A stretch of 64,000 nt of DNA from Betaproteobacteria bacterium HGW-Betaproteobacteria-3 (GCA_002842205.1 PHCI01000021.1:1-64000), one strand, 5' to 3'; shown: positions 55,234-64,000, counted from the first letter of the stretch. The notes: generated by a model not told the origin, from the letters alone. Numbers and translations: made by a program.

Positions 55234-57153
55234 ATGTCGAACCTGATTCCCTCGCTGCTGCAAGACATCCACGAACCCGCAGACCTGCGAAAGCTCTCGC
55301 GCGCGCAGCTCAAGCCCCTGGCCGACGAGCTGCGCAGCTTTTTGCTGCACAGCGTGGCCCAGACGGGCGGCCACCTCAGCTCCAATCTGGGCACGGTTGA
55401 ACTCACGGTGGCGTTGCACTACGTGTTCAACACCCCGCACGACCGGCTGGTGTGGGATGTGGGCCATCAGACCTACCCGCACAAGATCCTCACCGGGCGG
55501 CGCGAGCGCATGCACACGCTGCGCCAGTTTGGCGGCTTGTCGGGTTTTCCGCGCCGCGACGAAAGCCAATACGACACCTTCGGTACCGCGCACTCGTCCA
55601 CCAGCATCTCGGCCGCCCTGGGCATGGCCCTGGCGGCGCGGCAAAAGGGTGAATCGCGCCACGCGGTGGCCGTCATCGGCGACGGCGCCATGACCGCCGG
55701 CATGGTGTTCGAAGCCATGAACAACGCGGGCGTGGCCGACTGCCCGATGCTGGTGGTGCTCAACGACAACGACATGTCCATCAGCCCGCCGGTGGGCGCA
55801 CTCAACCGCTATCTGGCCCAGCTCATGAGCGGGCAGTTCTATTCGGCGGCCAAAAATGTGGGCAAGAACGTGCTGCGGGTCGCGCCGCCCCTGCTCGAAC
55901 TGGCCAAGCGCCTGGAGCAGGGCGCCAAGGGCATGGTGGTGCCGGCCACGCTGTTCGAGAAATTCGGTTTCAACTACATCGGCCCGATCGACGGCCACGA
56001 CCTGGATTCCCTGATCCCCACGCTGGAGAACATCAAGCACCTGATGGCCACCCACAACGGGCCGCAATTCCTGCACGTGGTCACCAAAAAGGGCCAGGGC
56101 TACAAGCTGGCCGAGGCCGACCCCATCACCTACCATGGGCCCGGCAAGTTCGACCCGTCGGTGGGCATCGTCAAGCCGGCGGTCGGCGCCCCGCCGCCCA
56201 AACCCACGTTCACCCAGGTGTTTGGCCAGTGGCTGTGCGACATGGCCGAAAAAGACCAGCGCCTCGTGGGCATCACGCCCGCCATGCGCGAGGGTTCGGG
56301 CATGGTCGAATTCGAACGCCGCTTTCCCGGCCGCTATTACGACGTGGGCATTGCCGAGCAGCACGCCGTCACGTTTGCAGCGGGGCTGGCCTGCGAGGGG
56401 CTCAAGCCGGTGGTGGCCATTTACTCGACCTTCCTGCAGCGCGGCTACGACCAGCTGATTCACGACGTGGCGCTGCAAAACCTGCCCGTGGTGTTTGCGC
56501 TGGACCGTGCCGGCCTGGTGGGGGCCGACGGCGCCACCCATGCCGGGGCCTACGACATCGCCTATCTGCGCTGCATCCCCAACATGGCCGTGGCCTGCCC
56601 GGCGGACGAGCAGGAGTGCCGCCAGCTCCTGACCACCGCGTTCGAACAGAACCAGCCGGTGGCCGTGCGCTACCCGCGCGGCGCCGGTGTCGGCGCGGCC
56701 ACCACCGCCGACCTGACGGCCCTGCCGTTCGGCAAAGGTGAAATCCGGCGCGAAGGCAAGGGCGTTGCCATCCTCGCGTTTGGCACACTGCTTCACCCGG
56801 CCCTGCAGGCGGCCGAGGCACTGCAGGCCACCGTGGTGAACATGCGCTGGGCCAAACCGCTGGATGTGGCCCTGCTGCTGGACGTGGCGGCCCGCCATGA
56901 GGGGCTGGTGACGCTGGAAGAGGGTGCCATCATGGGCGGCGCCGGCAGCGCGGTGACCGAGGCGCTGAACGCGGCCGGCATCGTCAAGCCCGTGCTGCAG
57001 TTGGGGCTGCCTGACGTTTTTATCGAGCATGGCGATCCGGTGCGGCTGCTGGCGCTGCAGGGGCTGGACGCGGCTGGCATCGAGCGTGCCATCGCGCATC
57101 GATTTGGTGCCTTTTTGTCGGTTCAGCGGCCCAGTCTGAAAGTCGTGGCCTGA
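55234..57153 (+). CDS. dxs: 1-deoxy-D-xylulose-5-phosphate synthase
   Basis: This 639-residue thiamine-diphosphate enzyme makes the first intermediate of the MEP isoprenoid pathway from pyruvate and glyceraldehyde 3-phosphate. Motifs visible are [16 protein letters not shown], the TPP motif [26 protein letters not shown] and [17 protein letters not shown] with the catalytic Glu. The length is normal. The start has no clear ribosome site because a dispersed repeat ends two bases upstream; translation may depend on coupling or on an unstructured AT-rich leader. Confidence 0.95.
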   Translation: MSNLIPSLLQDIHEPADLRKLSRAQLKPLADELRSFLLHSVAQTGGHLSSNLGTVELTVALHYVFNTPHDRLVWDVGHQTYPHKILTGRRERMHTLRQFGGLSGFPRRDESQYDTFGTAHSSTSISAALGMALAARQKGESRHAVAVIGDGAMTAGMVFEAMNNAGVADCPMLVVLNDNDMSISPPVGALNRYLAQLMSGQFYSAAKNVGKNVLRVAPPLLELAKRLEQGAKGMVVPATLFEKFGFNYIGPIDGHDLDSLIPTLENIKHLMATHNGPQFLHVVTKKGQGYKLAEADPITYHGPGKFDPSVGIVKPAVGAPPPKPTFTQVFGQWLCDMAEKDQRLVGITPAMREGSGMVEFERRFPGRYYDVGIAEQHAVTFAAGLACEGLKPVVAIYSTFLQRGYDQLIHDVALQNLPVVFALDRAGLVGADGATHAGAYDIAYLRCIPNMAVACPADEQECRQLLTTAFEQNQPVAVRYPRGAGVGAATTADLTALPFGKGEIRREGKGVAILAFGTLLHPALQAAEALQATVVNMRWAKPLDVALLLDVAARHEGLVTLEEGAIMGGAGSAVTEALNAAGIVKPVLQLGLPDVFIEHGDPVRLLALQGLDAAGIERAIAHRFGAFLSVQRPSLKVVA

Positions 57154-57324
57154 GACCGCGCTGCACGGTGCCGGACGCTGCAATCGCCATAGCAGGGTGG
57201 CCGCGAGGGAAAACCCCCACCGGGTCGGCGCTGCAGGGTTTCTACAATCGGCCCTGACTGTTTCAGGTCTCCGTGCGCCATGAGCGTTCGGGTTCATCCA
57301 TCAGACACACCGGAGTTAATCACC

Positions 57325-58407
57325 ATGGATCGTCGTTCACTTATCAAGCATGCAGGCATTGCCGGCGTGCTGGCCGCTGGCGTTGCGCCGGCCGTGCATG
57401 CCCAGGCCGCCATCCGCTGGCGCATTGCGTCCAGCTTCCCCAAATCACTGGACACCCTGTTCGGCGTCTGCGACGTGTTCTCCAAGAAGGTCAGCGAAAT
57501 GACCGGCGGCAAGTTCCAGATCACCACCCACGCGGCTGGCGAGCTGATGCCCGCGTTCGGCGTGCTCGACGGCGTGTCCAACGGCACCGTTGAAATGGCC
57601 AACACCGCCCCGTACTATTTCTTCGGCAAAGACCCGACCTACGCCCTCGACTGCGCCATTCCCTTCGGCCTGAACAGCCGCCAGATGACCGCCTGGATGT
57701 ACGAAGGCAATGGCCTGAAGCTCACCCGTGAGTTCTATTCCAACGTGGGCATCGTGAACTTCCCGATGGGCAACACCGGCGCGCAGATGGGCGGCTGGTA
57801 CCGCAAGGAAATCAATTCCGTGGCCGACCTCAAGGGCCTGAAGTTCCGCGTCGGCGGCTTTGGCGGCAAGGTGCTCGAGCGTGTGGGCGTGGTGCCCCAG
57901 AACATCCCTGGCGGCGAAATCTACCAGTCGCTGGAAAAAGGCACGATCGACGCCGCTGAATGGGTCGGTCCATACGACGACCTGAAGCTCGGCTTCAACA
58001 AGGTCGCGCCGCACTACTACTACCCCGGCTTCTGGGAAGGCGGCCCGCAGCTGTCGCTGTACGTTGGCAAAAAGGCCTACGACGGCCTGTCGAGCGAATA
58101 CCGGGCGATCATCGAGAACGCCGCGGCCTTTGCCCACACCGACATGCAGGCCAAGTACGATGGCCGCAATGCCGCGTCGCTCAAGCAACTCGTGGCTGGC
58201 GGCACCAAGCTGCACCGCTTCCCCAAGGACGTGATGGACGCTTCGTTCAAGTCCGCCATGGAAGTCTATGCCGAGCTCAGCGCCAGCAACCCCGCCTGGA
58301 AGAAGATCTACGCCGACTACTCGAACTTCCGCCGCGATGCGAACCTCTGGTTCCGCTTCTCGGAAGCCGCCTTCGACGACTTCATGCAGGCCCAGCGCCT
58401 GTCCTGA
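57325..58407 (+). CDS. TRAP transporter solute-binding protein (DctP/TakP-like), orphan
   Basis: The 360-residue periplasmic protein begins MDRRSLIKHAGIAGVLAAGVAPAVHA, a twin-arginine signal. The mature part has WRIASSFPKSLDTLFGVCDVFSKKV and LKGLKFRVGGFGGKVLERVGVVPQNIPGGEIYQSLEKGTIDAAEWVGPYDD, which holds the carboxylate-binding Arg of DctP proteins. The sequence is close to TakP, which binds 2-oxo acids. No DctQ or DctM membrane subunit genes are nearby, so it must pair with a transporter encoded elsewhere. A strong terminator follows. Confidence 0.88.
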   Translation: MDRRSLIKHAGIAGVLAAGVAPAVHAQAAIRWRIASSFPKSLDTLFGVCDVFSKKVSEMTGGKFQITTHAAGELMPAFGVLDGVSNGTVEMANTAPYYFFGKDPTYALDCAIPFGLNSRQMTAWMYEGNGLKLTREFYSNVGIVNFPMGNTGAQMGGWYRKEINSVADLKGLKFRVGGFGGKVLERVGVVPQNIPGGEIYQSLEKGTIDAAEWVGPYDDLKLGFNKVAPHYYYPGFWEGGPQLSLYVGKKAYDGLSSEYRAIIENAAAFAHTDMQAKYDGRNAASLKQLVAGGTKLHRFPKDVMDASFKSAMEVYAELSASNPAWKKIYADYSNFRRDANLWFRFSEAAFDDFMQAQRLS

Positions 58408-58449
58408 TCGGATTTCGGGCTGCCTCTGCAGCCCGTTCCGCCCCTCCGG

Positions 58450-58476
58450 TGCCCCGCTTTTGCGGGGCATTTTTTT
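58450..58476 (+). terminator. Rho-independent terminator
   Basis: TGCCCCGC and GCGGGGCA pair around TTTT and continue into seven T, 42 bases after the TRAP gene. Confidence 0.9.
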
Positions 58477-58576
58477 GGGCGCTTGCCGTTGTCCCTGCAA
58501 GGCCGCTGGGTGGGCAAGGCCCACGCGACACACGCCCTTGGCGCCGCGCCGTCGCCGGCTCTGAGACAATCGCCGT

Positions 58577-59284
58577 ATGAGCGAAACACTGAACGCCGAT
58601 CCCGCCGAACTGGCCAAGTTTTCCGATCTGGCCCACCGCTGGTGGGACCCGCAGAGCGAATTCCGGCCCCTGCACCAGATCAACCCGCTGCGGCTCGACT
58701 GGATCGATTCGCTGTGCCCGGTGGCGGGCCGACGCGCGCTGGACGTGGGCTGTGGCGGCGGCATTCTGGCCGATGCCATGGCGCGCAAGGGCGCTGAGGT
58801 GACCGGCATTGACCTGTCGACCAAGGCCCTGAAAGTGGCCCGGTTGCACGCGCTGGAGGCGCAGACGCCCAACGTGCAATACCGCGAGATCAGTGCCGAG
58901 GCCATGGCGCAGGAACATCCTGCGGGCTTTGACCTGGTGACCTGCATGGAAATGCTGGAGCATGTGCCCGACCCCGCATCGGTGGTGCGCGCCTGCGCCA
59001 CGCTCGTCAAACCCGGGGGCTGGGTGTTCTTTTCCACCCTGAACCGCAATGCCAAGGCTTTCCTGTTCGCCATCGTGGGCGCCGAATACATGCTCAACCT
59101 GCTGCCGCGCGGCACGCACGAATACGCACGCTTTATCCGTCCCAGCGAATTGAGCCGCTACGCACGCGAGGCGGGGCTGTCGCTGTCGCAGACCCGCGGC
59201 ATGGAATACAACCCGCTGACGCGCCGCTACTGGCTGAGCAGCAACACCAGCGTCAATTACCTGCTGGCGATGCGCAAGCTGTGA
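58577..59284 (+). CDS. ubiG: Ubiquinone biosynthesis O-methyltransferase
   Basis: This 235-residue SAM-dependent enzyme performs both O-methylations in ubiquinone synthesis. The UbiG N-terminal motif [26 protein letters not shown] is followed by the SAM site [25 protein letters not shown] and the post-I region [17 protein letters not shown] is a conserved UbiG block. It overlaps the start of gph (TGATG), a common betaproteobacterial pairing. Confidence 0.94.
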   Translation: MSETLNADPAELAKFSDLAHRWWDPQSEFRPLHQINPLRLDWIDSLCPVAGRRALDVGCGGGILADAMARKGAEVTGIDLSTKALKVARLHALEAQTPNVQYREISAEAMAQEHPAGFDLVTCMEMLEHVPDPASVVRACATLVKPGGWVFFSTLNRNAKAFLFAIVGAEYMLNLLPRGTHEYARFIRPSELSRYAREAGLSLSQTRGMEYNPLTRRYWLSSNTSVNYLLAMRKL

Positions 59285-59961
59285 TGGCCGCACTGCCGCT
59301 GGACCGCATCGACGCCGTGCTGTTCGATCTGGACGGCACACTGATCGACAGCGCCCCCGATCTGGGTGCGGCTGCGGACAAGATGCGCACCGACCGCGGC
59401 TTGCCCTCCCTGCCTGCCGATCGCTACCGCCCGATGGCCGGCGCCGGTGCGCGCGGCATGCTCGGTGTCGCGTTTGACATGCCGCCCGAGCATCCGGACT
59501 ACGCCACACTGCGTGAGGAGTTTTTCGTCAACTACGAAAACTGCATGACGCAACGCACGTATGCCTTCGACGGCGTGGAGCGGCTGGTCGACCAACTGGT
59601 GGCGCGGCGCCTGCCCTGGGGCGTGGTGACCAACAAATCGGCCCGGTTCACCGAGCCGCTCACGCGCGGCATGCCGCTGTTCCGCACGGCGGCGACGGTG
59701 ATCAGCGGCGACACCACACCGCACGCCAAACCGCACCCCGCGCCGCTGCTGGAAGCGGCCCGACGCCTGGGGCTGGCGCCCGGGCGCTGCGTGTACGTGG
59801 GCGACGATGAGCGCGACATCGTGGCAGGCCACGCAGCGGGCATGTTCACCATCGCCGCAGCCTATGGTTACCTGGGCAACGGCGGCCATATGCAGGCTTG
59901 GGGCGCGCACGCGGTGATCGATTCACCCCTGCAACTCTTGCAATTGCTGGCAAAGGCCTAA
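59284..59961 (+). CDS. gph: Phosphoglycolate phosphatase (HAD superfamily)
   Basis: This 225-residue HAD hydrolase has the nucleophile motif LFDLDGTLIDSAPDLGAAADK near the N-terminus, VVTNKS (motif II), the Lys of HAKPHPAPLLEAARRLG (motif III), and VGDDERDIVAGHAAGM (motif IV). The chosen ATG overlaps the ubiG stop by one base; a GTG three bases earlier is also possible. It clears 2-phosphoglycolate. It ends 13 bases before ssrA. Confidence 0.9.
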   Translation: MAALPLDRIDAVLFDLDGTLIDSAPDLGAAADKMRTDRGLPSLPADRYRPMAGAGARGMLGVAFDMPPEHPDYATLREEFFVNYENCMTQRTYAFDGVERLVDQLVARRLPWGVVTNKSARFTEPLTRGMPLFRTAATVISGDTTPHAKPHPAPLLEAARRLGLAPGRCVYVGDDERDIVAGHAAGMFTIAAAYGYLGNGGHMQAWGAHAVIDSPLQLLQLLAKA

Positions 59962-59973
59962 AATACGGGTCTT

Positions 59974-60361
59974 GGGGCTGTACTGGTTTCGACGTGGGTT
60001 GGAATCGTGTCGGTGCATGCCGAGCTGAATGCGCTCGTAAAACAGATTCAAACAAACTAACTGCAAACGACGAACGTTTCGCACTCGCTGCTTAAACACC
60101 AGTGAGCCTTACAACAGCAGGCCGATGGGCTGGGCAAGGGTAGCCTGATCGCAAGACCAGGTTGTCCAGGCTGTAAGGTTATTCACATCGGCTGGTTCTG
60201 ACCCGGGTACCTTGGGCTGGAACGAGACAATAGGGTGCTGGCGTCCAGGGCAGCGTGCGGCTGCGCGGCCCTGGTGGCGAGACTCAAATCAGACCGCTAA
60301 GCATGTAGATCTGTACGAGGAAGATTTGCGGACGCGGGTTCAAATCCCGCCAGCTCCACCA
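59974..60361 (+). ncRNA. ssrA: Transfer-messenger RNA (tmRNA)
   Basis: The gene begins GGGGCTGTACTGGTTTCGAC, the standard tmRNA 5' end, and finishes GGTTCAAATCCCGCCAGCTC, then CACCA, which forms the T-arm and acceptor stem with the 5' end and encodes the CCA. The tag reading frame lies at 60,063-60,095. This is a one-piece tmRNA of 388 bases that rescues stalled ribosomes. A terminator follows. The 3' end of ssrA is a common integration site, and a defence-type gene set begins just downstream. Confidence 0.97.
60063..60095 (+). other. tmRNA proteolysis-tag reading frame
   Basis: The codons GCA AAC GAC GAA CGT TTC GCA CTC GCT GCT TAA encode ANDERFALAA and a stop. This is a typical betaproteobacterial tag with the C-terminal ALAA recognised by ClpXP. 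Confidence 0.93.
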
Positions 60362-60368
60362 CACACAA

Positions 60369-60396
60369 GGGCTCGGATAATCTCCGGGCCCTTTTC
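60369..60396 (+). terminator. Rho-independent terminator of ssrA
   Basis: GGGCTCGG and CCGGGCCC pair, with one G-U, around ATAATCT and are followed by TTTT. The remaining 60,397-60,668 stretch has no convincing gene; it ends with two TNNTCTAACA/TGTACTAACA-like direct repeats at about 60,626-60,655 that could be the TacA operator. Confidence 0.8.
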
Positions 60397-60668
60397 TTTG
60401 CCTGAAATCCTCGCGCCACACGGGGTTCCGGCCATCTGTGCTGCGGGTGGCCATCAGCCGAAACGCTGGAAATCGGCCTCTTTCTCCACCAGAGCCGTCT
60501 AATCTCCGTTTGGCCTGCGGGTAGGCGCAGATGATGGTCTCGCAAAATCAAAAAACTTACGAGCTGCGGTTCATCGTCAACCAAGACCACCGGCCACCCG
60601 TGCAACTCGACAATGTGCGTCATTTGTACTAACATGGCGACAATTGATCTAACAAAAGAGGTGCTGCC

Positions 60669-60962
60669 ATGACTGCCGTTGCATCGTCGACTTCCGCCCG
60701 CTCTGCCCGACTTGGGCTACGCGCCACCCCCGAGCAAGAGGTGGTGCTGCGCCGTGCCGCCGAGGTGGCCCACAAGTCGCTGACCGACTTCATTCTCGAC
60801 AGCGCTTGCCTTGCTGCCGAGCAGACCCTGCTCGATCAGCGATTGTTCATGGTCTCGGGGAGTCAGTACCAGGCCCTGATGGATCTGCTGGATCGCCCCG
60901 AACAGGCCAATGAGGGTTTGCGTGACCTGTTTGCCCGCAAGGCGCCCTGGGATACGAAGTGA
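60669..60962 (+). CDS. TacA-like DUF1778 antitoxin
   Basis: The 97-residue protein has a ribbon-helix-helix N-terminus (ARLGLRATPEQEVVLRRAAEVAHKSLTDFILDSAC) and the DUF1778 tail FMVSGSQYQALMDLLDRPEQANEGLRDLFARKAPW, which wraps the GNAT toxin. It overlaps the toxin ATG region by four bases. Direct repeats upstream probably serve for autoregulation. It is the first gene beyond ssrA. Confidence 0.88.
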   Translation: MTAVASSTSARSARLGLRATPEQEVVLRRAAEVAHKSLTDFILDSACLAAEQTLLDQRLFMVSGSQYQALMDLLDRPEQANEGLRDLFARKAPWDTK

Positions 60963-61459
60963 CGTTGCGCGCACCAGAGCCTCTGGTCGCGCAGCATCGG
61001 CTGGAGAGTTTTGATTGCGGCAAGCCCGCGCTGAACGACTGGCTTTTGCGCCATGCCCGTCAGGCGCAGGGCAGTGGCTCAGCCAAGACCTTTGTGGTTG
61101 CCGAGGAGGATGGCCGCGTGGCGGGCTACTTCAGCCTGACCGTGGGCCAAGTCGACACGCTGGAAGCGCCGGAGCGCATCCGCAAGGGAATGGGGCAGTA
61201 CCCTTTGCCAGTGGTGATCCTGGCGAGGCTCGCTGTCTCGGTGGCGGATCAGGGGCGAGGCATCGGCTTTGGCCTGCTACAGGATGCGATTCGCCGCACG
61301 ATGCTGATCGCCGAGCAGGCCGACATCAGAGCCATGCTGACCCACCCCATCGATGAGGATGCCGCGAAGTTCTACACCCGGTTCGGGTTCATCGCCTCGC
61401 CACTGCGTGAGCAGCAATTGCTGCTGCTCTTGAAAGATGCCCGTCGCTGGGTACGCTGA
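60959..61459 (+). CDS. TacT-like GNAT toxin
   Basis: The 166-residue acetyltransferase begins with the TacT pattern LRAPEPLVAQHRLESFDCGKPALNDWLLRHARQAQGSGSAKTFVV. The acetyl-CoA loop is VADQGRGIGFGLL, and a C-terminal Tyr lies in KFYTRFGF. TacT toxins acetylate aminoacyl-tRNA and stop translation. It starts at GTG, overlapping the antitoxin stop (GTGA). Together they form a complete type II toxin-antitoxin pair. Confidence 0.88.
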   Translation: MTLRAPEPLVAQHRLESFDCGKPALNDWLLRHARQAQGSGSAKTFVVAEEDGRVAGYFSLTVGQVDTLEAPERIRKGMGQYPLPVVILARLAVSVADQGRGIGFGLLQDAIRRTMLIAEQADIRAMLTHPIDEDAAKFYTRFGFIASPLREQQLLLLLKDARRWVR

Positions 61460-61462
61460 ACC

Positions 61463-61690
61463 ATGACCATCGAATCACTGCCCACTTTCACTAAACCCGC
61501 CCGCCAACGCTGGGAGACTATCCCTGCCGAGATCCGCCAGCGGCTGCTGTCCAACGTCTGGTGCGGCCAGTGCCGTTTTGAGACAACGATCACCAATTTC
61601 AGTGGCACCATCAAGGGTGGCGACTTGCTGCTGGTGGGCAGCTGCGCCGAATGCCACGGTGATGTGGCACGGGTGATTGAGGGCGCGTAG
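61463..61690 (+). CDS. Small zinc-ribbon-like conserved hypothetical protein
   Basis: This 75-residue protein has two Cys pairs, NVWCGQCRF and GSCAECHGD, arranged like a zinc ribbon. It begins MTIESLPTFTKPARQRWETIPAEIRQRLLSNVWC. Such small proteins are seen near toxin-antitoxin and other accessory genes; no function is known. It starts three bases after the TacT stop, so it is likely co-transcribed. Confidence 0.7.
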   Translation: MTIESLPTFTKPARQRWETIPAEIRQRLLSNVWCGQCRFETTITNFSGTIKGGDLLLVGSCAECHGDVARVIEGA

Positions 61691-61702
61691 CCCGGTCAGG
61701 TA

Positions 61703-61783
61703 TCAAACCCCCGCTACCACCTGCCCGCCATCCCGGCGCTCGCGGGCGAGTGCCACCCCCAATGGCTGCACTTTCGGTTTCAT
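61703..61783 (-). CDS. Possible small protein (26 residues) or gene remnant
   Basis: On the minus strand a GGAGGAAACCGT ribosome-site region precedes an ATG, giving MKPKVQPLGVALARERRD and eight more residues before TGA. The good ribosome site is the main support. It could equally be the surviving 5' end of a gene lost during island rearrangement. Confidence 0.25.
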   Translation of the reverse strand: MKPKVQPLGVALARERRDGGQVVAGV

Positions 61784-61916
61784 ACGGTTTCCTCCATCGC
61801 CTGCACGTCCGACCAATCCACACAAAGGCATTTCAAGGTGGTCGGCAGCGTGGCCCTCTGGTAGACTTTAAACGATCTTCATCGACTTTGACAGGCACCA
61901 ACCGAGCGCCAATGCC

Positions 61917-62129
61917 ATGAATATCGAACCGTGGGTTACCGCCGAGGATGTCGCCCAGCACTTGGGCGTGGCCAAGGACACCGTTTACCGCTGGCGGGAG
62001 CGCAAGGGTCTGCCCGCGCATCGTGTGGGGCGGCTGTGGAAATTTCAGCTTTCCGAGGTAGATGAATGGGTGCGCGCGGGCGGCGCGGATGAAGACAAAG
62101 TGAACGATTCGACAGGAAACCAAGCATGA
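61917..62129 (+). CDS. Excisionase-family helix-turn-helix protein
   Basis: The 70-residue MerR/excisionase-like protein reads [48 protein letters not shown], the HTH_17 pattern. Small proteins of this type are commonly the first gene of type I restriction-modification operons, presumably for control. It overlaps the next gene by four bases (ATGA), so the unit HTH / HsdM-HsdR fusion / RhuM / TOTE gene is probably one operon. Confidence 0.85.
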   Translation: MNIEPWVTAEDVAQHLGVAKDTVYRWRERKGLPAHRVGRLWKFQLSEVDEWVRAGGADEDKVNDSTGNQA

Positions 62130-62668
62130 CCGGCATCCAACAACGCGCCGAACTGCAACGCCGAATCTGGCAAATCGCCAACGATGTGCGTGGCGCTGTC
62201 GACAGCTGGGACTTCAAGCAATACGTGCTCGGCACGCTGTTCTACCGCTTCATCAGCGAAAACTTCGTCAGCTATATCGAAGGCGGTGAAGTGCGCCGGG
62301 TCATTCGCGCCAGCCTGGGCAACCGGGCCAAAGAGAGCTTGCTGGTGGACTTCATCAATCAGACCGATCTGGACCCGATGGGCGACAAGGCTAGTGTGAT
62401 GGATGCCTTCTTCACCTTTGCCCAAGCCGAACAGCAGCGCGAGGCGCAAGCGCTGATCAGCGCCGAAAATCTGAATACCGAAGCGGCTCGGCGCTATATC
62501 ACCACCTCACTCAAGCGGGAGTTCGCCAGTGATAGCGGCACGGAGCTCAACGCTGTTCTGCCGAAGATGAGCCCGCTGAACCCGCAGTACCTGACCAAAA
62601 AGCAAAGCGTGTTCCAGAAAATCGCGGCTTTTGTTGAGAAGTTCAAAGGCGTGGGCGGCGTGATATGA
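62126..62668 (+). CDS. In-frame fusion of the HsdM N-terminus to the HsdR C-terminus
   Basis: Residues 1-55 ([20 protein letters not shown] through SYIEGGE) match the start of type I methyltransferase subunit HsdM. From about residue 56 ([20 protein letters not shown] onward, with [20 protein letters not shown]) the sequence matches the C-terminal end of the restriction subunit HsdR. The methyltransferase catalytic domain, the specificity subunit and the HsdR nuclease and helicase domains are all missing. The 180-residue product has no catalytic motif. It is flanked by four-base overlaps on both sides, so the operon remained translationally intact after the deletion. Confidence 0.8.
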   Translation: MTGIQQRAELQRRIWQIANDVRGAVDSWDFKQYVLGTLFYRFISENFVSYIEGGEVRRVIRASLGNRAKESLLVDFINQTDLDPMGDKASVMDAFFTFAQAEQQREAQALISAENLNTEAARRYITTSLKREFASDSGTELNAVLPKMSPLNPQYLTKKQSVFQKIAAFVEKFKGVGGVI

Positions 62669-63735
62669 CCCAGCGCAAACCACCCCAGCCGCCCAAGAAA
62701 TCCGAGGTTTCCATCGTCCGCTCCTCGGCGGCGGAATACCTGACGTTCATCGCCGCCAGCGGCCAAGGGGGCGTGGAAGCGGTGTACGCCGAAGAGAACG
62801 TCTGGATCACCCAGAAAATGATGGGCGTGCTGTACGACGTGAACGTGCGCACGGTGAATGAGCACCTGAAAAAAATCTTTAGCGACAACGAGCTGCAGGA
62901 AGATTCAGTTATCCGGAAATTCCGGATAACTGCCTCCGACGGCAAGAGCTACAACACCCAGCACTACAGCCTGCCTGCCATCATCGCGGTGGGCTACAAG
63001 GTCAATTCCGAGCGTGCGGTGCAGTTCCGCAAGTGGGCCACGGGCATCATCGAGCAGTTCACCATCAAGGCCTATGTGATGGATGACGAACGCATCAAGG
63101 CCGGTGGTTCAGTCCTCACTGAGCAATATTTCGAAGAGCAGCTGCAGCGCATCCGCGAAATACGCCTCTCGGAGCGCAAGTTCTACCAGAAGATCACAGA
63201 CATCTACGCCACGGCGATGGACTACGACGTGACGGCACAGGCCACGAAACGATTCTTCGCCACGGTGCAGAACAAACTGCATTGGGCCATCCACGGGCAG
63301 ACGGCGGCCGAGGTGGTCTATCACCGCGCCGATGCCGACCAGCCCAACATGGGCTTGACCATCTGGAAGGATGCGCCGCAAGGCAAGATCCAGAAATTCG
63401 ATGTCGTGGTCGCCAAGAATTACCTGACCGAGCACGAGATGGCGCAACTCTCCCGCCTGGTCAACGCCTATCTGGATGTGGCCGAGGACATGGCGCAGCG
63501 CAAGATTCCCATGACCATGCAGGATTGGGAGACTCGCCTGAACCGGTTTATCCAGGCCACCGACCGAGAGGTTTTGCAGGACGCAGGCAAAGTCACGGCG
63601 GAAATCGCCAAGGCCCACGCCGAAAGCGAATTCGAGAAATACCGCATCGTGCAGGATCGGTTGTTTGAGAGCGATTTTGACCGGCTGCTCAACCAGATTG
63701 AGCCCAACAGTCAACCGGACATCGATGGGGATTAA
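62665..63735 (+). CDS. RhuM family protein
   Basis: The 356-residue protein has the RhuM pattern: [36 protein letters not shown] near residue 40, then [42 protein letters not shown], and a C-terminal helical region with [29 protein letters not shown]. RhuM genes were first named in a Salmonella pathogenicity island but are mostly found inside restriction-modification loci, where their role is unknown. It overlaps the fusion gene by four bases, and the TOTE gene begins six bases after its stop. Confidence 0.88.
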   Translation: MTQRKPPQPPKKSEVSIVRSSAAEYLTFIAASGQGGVEAVYAEENVWITQKMMGVLYDVNVRTVNEHLKKIFSDNELQEDSVIRKFRITASDGKSYNTQHYSLPAIIAVGYKVNSERAVQFRKWATGIIEQFTIKAYVMDDERIKAGGSVLTEQYFEEQLQRIREIRLSERKFYQKITDIYATAMDYDVTAQATKRFFATVQNKLHWAIHGQTAAEVVYHRADADQPNMGLTIWKDAPQGKIQKFDVVVAKNYLTEHEMAQLSRLVNAYLDVAEDMAQRKIPMTMQDWETRLNRFIQATDREVLQDAGKVTAEIAKAHAESEFEKYRIVQDRLFESDFDRLLNQIEPNSQPDIDGD

Positions 63736-63741
63736 CGGTCA

Positions 63742-64000
63742 ATGGCCGACTCGTCAGAGCTTGAAGCCATTCAAGCCGAAAATGCCCGCCTGATTGCGCT
63801 GCTCGAAACCCACGGCATTGAGTGGCGGTTGCCACAGCCAGCCGCAATTGCGGCTCAAGAACCAGAACCATCCCGCCTTTCCACGGCTGAAAAGGTGGCG
63901 CTGTTCCGCCATCTGTTTCGCGGGCGCACGGATGTGTACCCAATCCGCTGGGAAGGCAAGACCTCGGGCAAGTCAGGCTATGCCCCAGCCTGCGCCAACG
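63742..64000 (+). CDS. TOTE conflict-system primase/helicase protein, N-terminal part (cut by window end)
   Basis: The 86 visible residues begin MADSSELEAIQAENARLIALL, a short coiled coil, then TAEKVALFRHLFRGRTDVYPIRWEGKTSGKSGYAPACAN. This second block is the opening of the archaeo-eukaryotic primase domain of TOTE conflict systems, which also carry a helicase and a nuclease on the same long chain. These are thought to act against invading DNA. The frame is open to the end of the window. It follows RhuM by six bases in the same operon. Confidence 0.8.
   Translation, partial: MADSSELEAIQAENARLIALLETHGIEWRLPQPAAIAAQEPEPSRLSTAEKVALFRHLFRGRTDVYPIRWEGKTSGKSGYAPACAN

Noticed and set aside
60297-60635. 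Minus-strand open frame across the tmRNA 3' end
   Set aside because: It overlaps the acceptor and T-arm of ssrA and the terminator, has no family similarity, and is unlikely to be coding.

Overview
The window looks like a chromosomal segment of a high-GC betaproteobacterium, most likely a member of the Comamonadaceae (Burkholderiales). The reasons are the gene order polA / DUF2782 / thrB / BPSS1780-like membrane protein, the linked xseB-ispA-dxs genes, a one-piece tmRNA whose tag reads ANDERFALAA, and dispersed repeats of the kind I associate with that family. The species cannot be fixed from the sequence alone.

Region 1 (1-19,450) is an accessory stretch with lower GC than the rest. It opens with the right end of an IS66-type element. 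A minus-strand block follows (YeeE/YedE transporter, DUF3179, DUF3047, YiiX-like hydrolase), then a divergent methylthioadenosine phosphorylase. Next is a bufferin-type copper RiPP locus: a DUF2282 precursor, a DUF692 enzyme, a DUF2063 partner, a DoxX protein and a second precursor made of KCGA-type repeats. Beyond it lie an ArsS-type radical SAM gene with a degenerate metallophosphoesterase (minus strand), and an ECF sigma factor with a zinc-finger partner (plus strand). A double-DEP protein, a TetR / CMD-family / glutaredoxin / porin group with repeated operator-like sites, and an unrecognised Tat-exported 497-residue protein complete the region. tRNA-Lys and tRNA-Ala mark its end.

Region 2 (19,700-38,200) holds a five-gene minus-strand catabolic operon led by a GntR/FCD regulator (PhyH oxygenase, SAF-domain dehydrogenase, HIBADH-like dehydrogenase, D-aminoacylase). 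It also holds core genes: guaC, uvrD, thrB and polA. A MazF/AbrB toxin-antitoxin pair and a dienelactone hydrolase follow.

Region 3 (38,200-53,700) carries a ZIP transporter with a long His-Asp repeat, a single-chain restriction-modification protein, a Xre/RES toxin-antitoxin pair, an ornithine cyclodeaminase-like gene with a divergent Lrp regulator, two tandem PAS histidine kinases with no response regulator, a sulfurtransferase, an EamA transporter and a Rieske oxygenase.

Region 4 (53,970-60,361) is core: xseB, ispA, dxs, an orphan TRAP binding protein, ubiG, gph and ssrA. Beyond ssrA (60,362-64,000) is what looks like a defence island: TacA/TacT, a zinc-ribbon protein, an excisionase-like HTH gene, an in-frame fusion of the HsdM N-terminus to the HsdR C-terminus, RhuM, and the start of a TOTE-system primase/helicase gene that runs off the window.

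Two families of short dispersed repeats lie between genes and also, in frame, inside coding sequences (uvrD, polA, the restriction-modification gene, an exported protein and possibly the D-aminoacylase). They are among the more unusual structural features here. All family assignments come from reading the sequence and recalled family knowledge; no searches were run.
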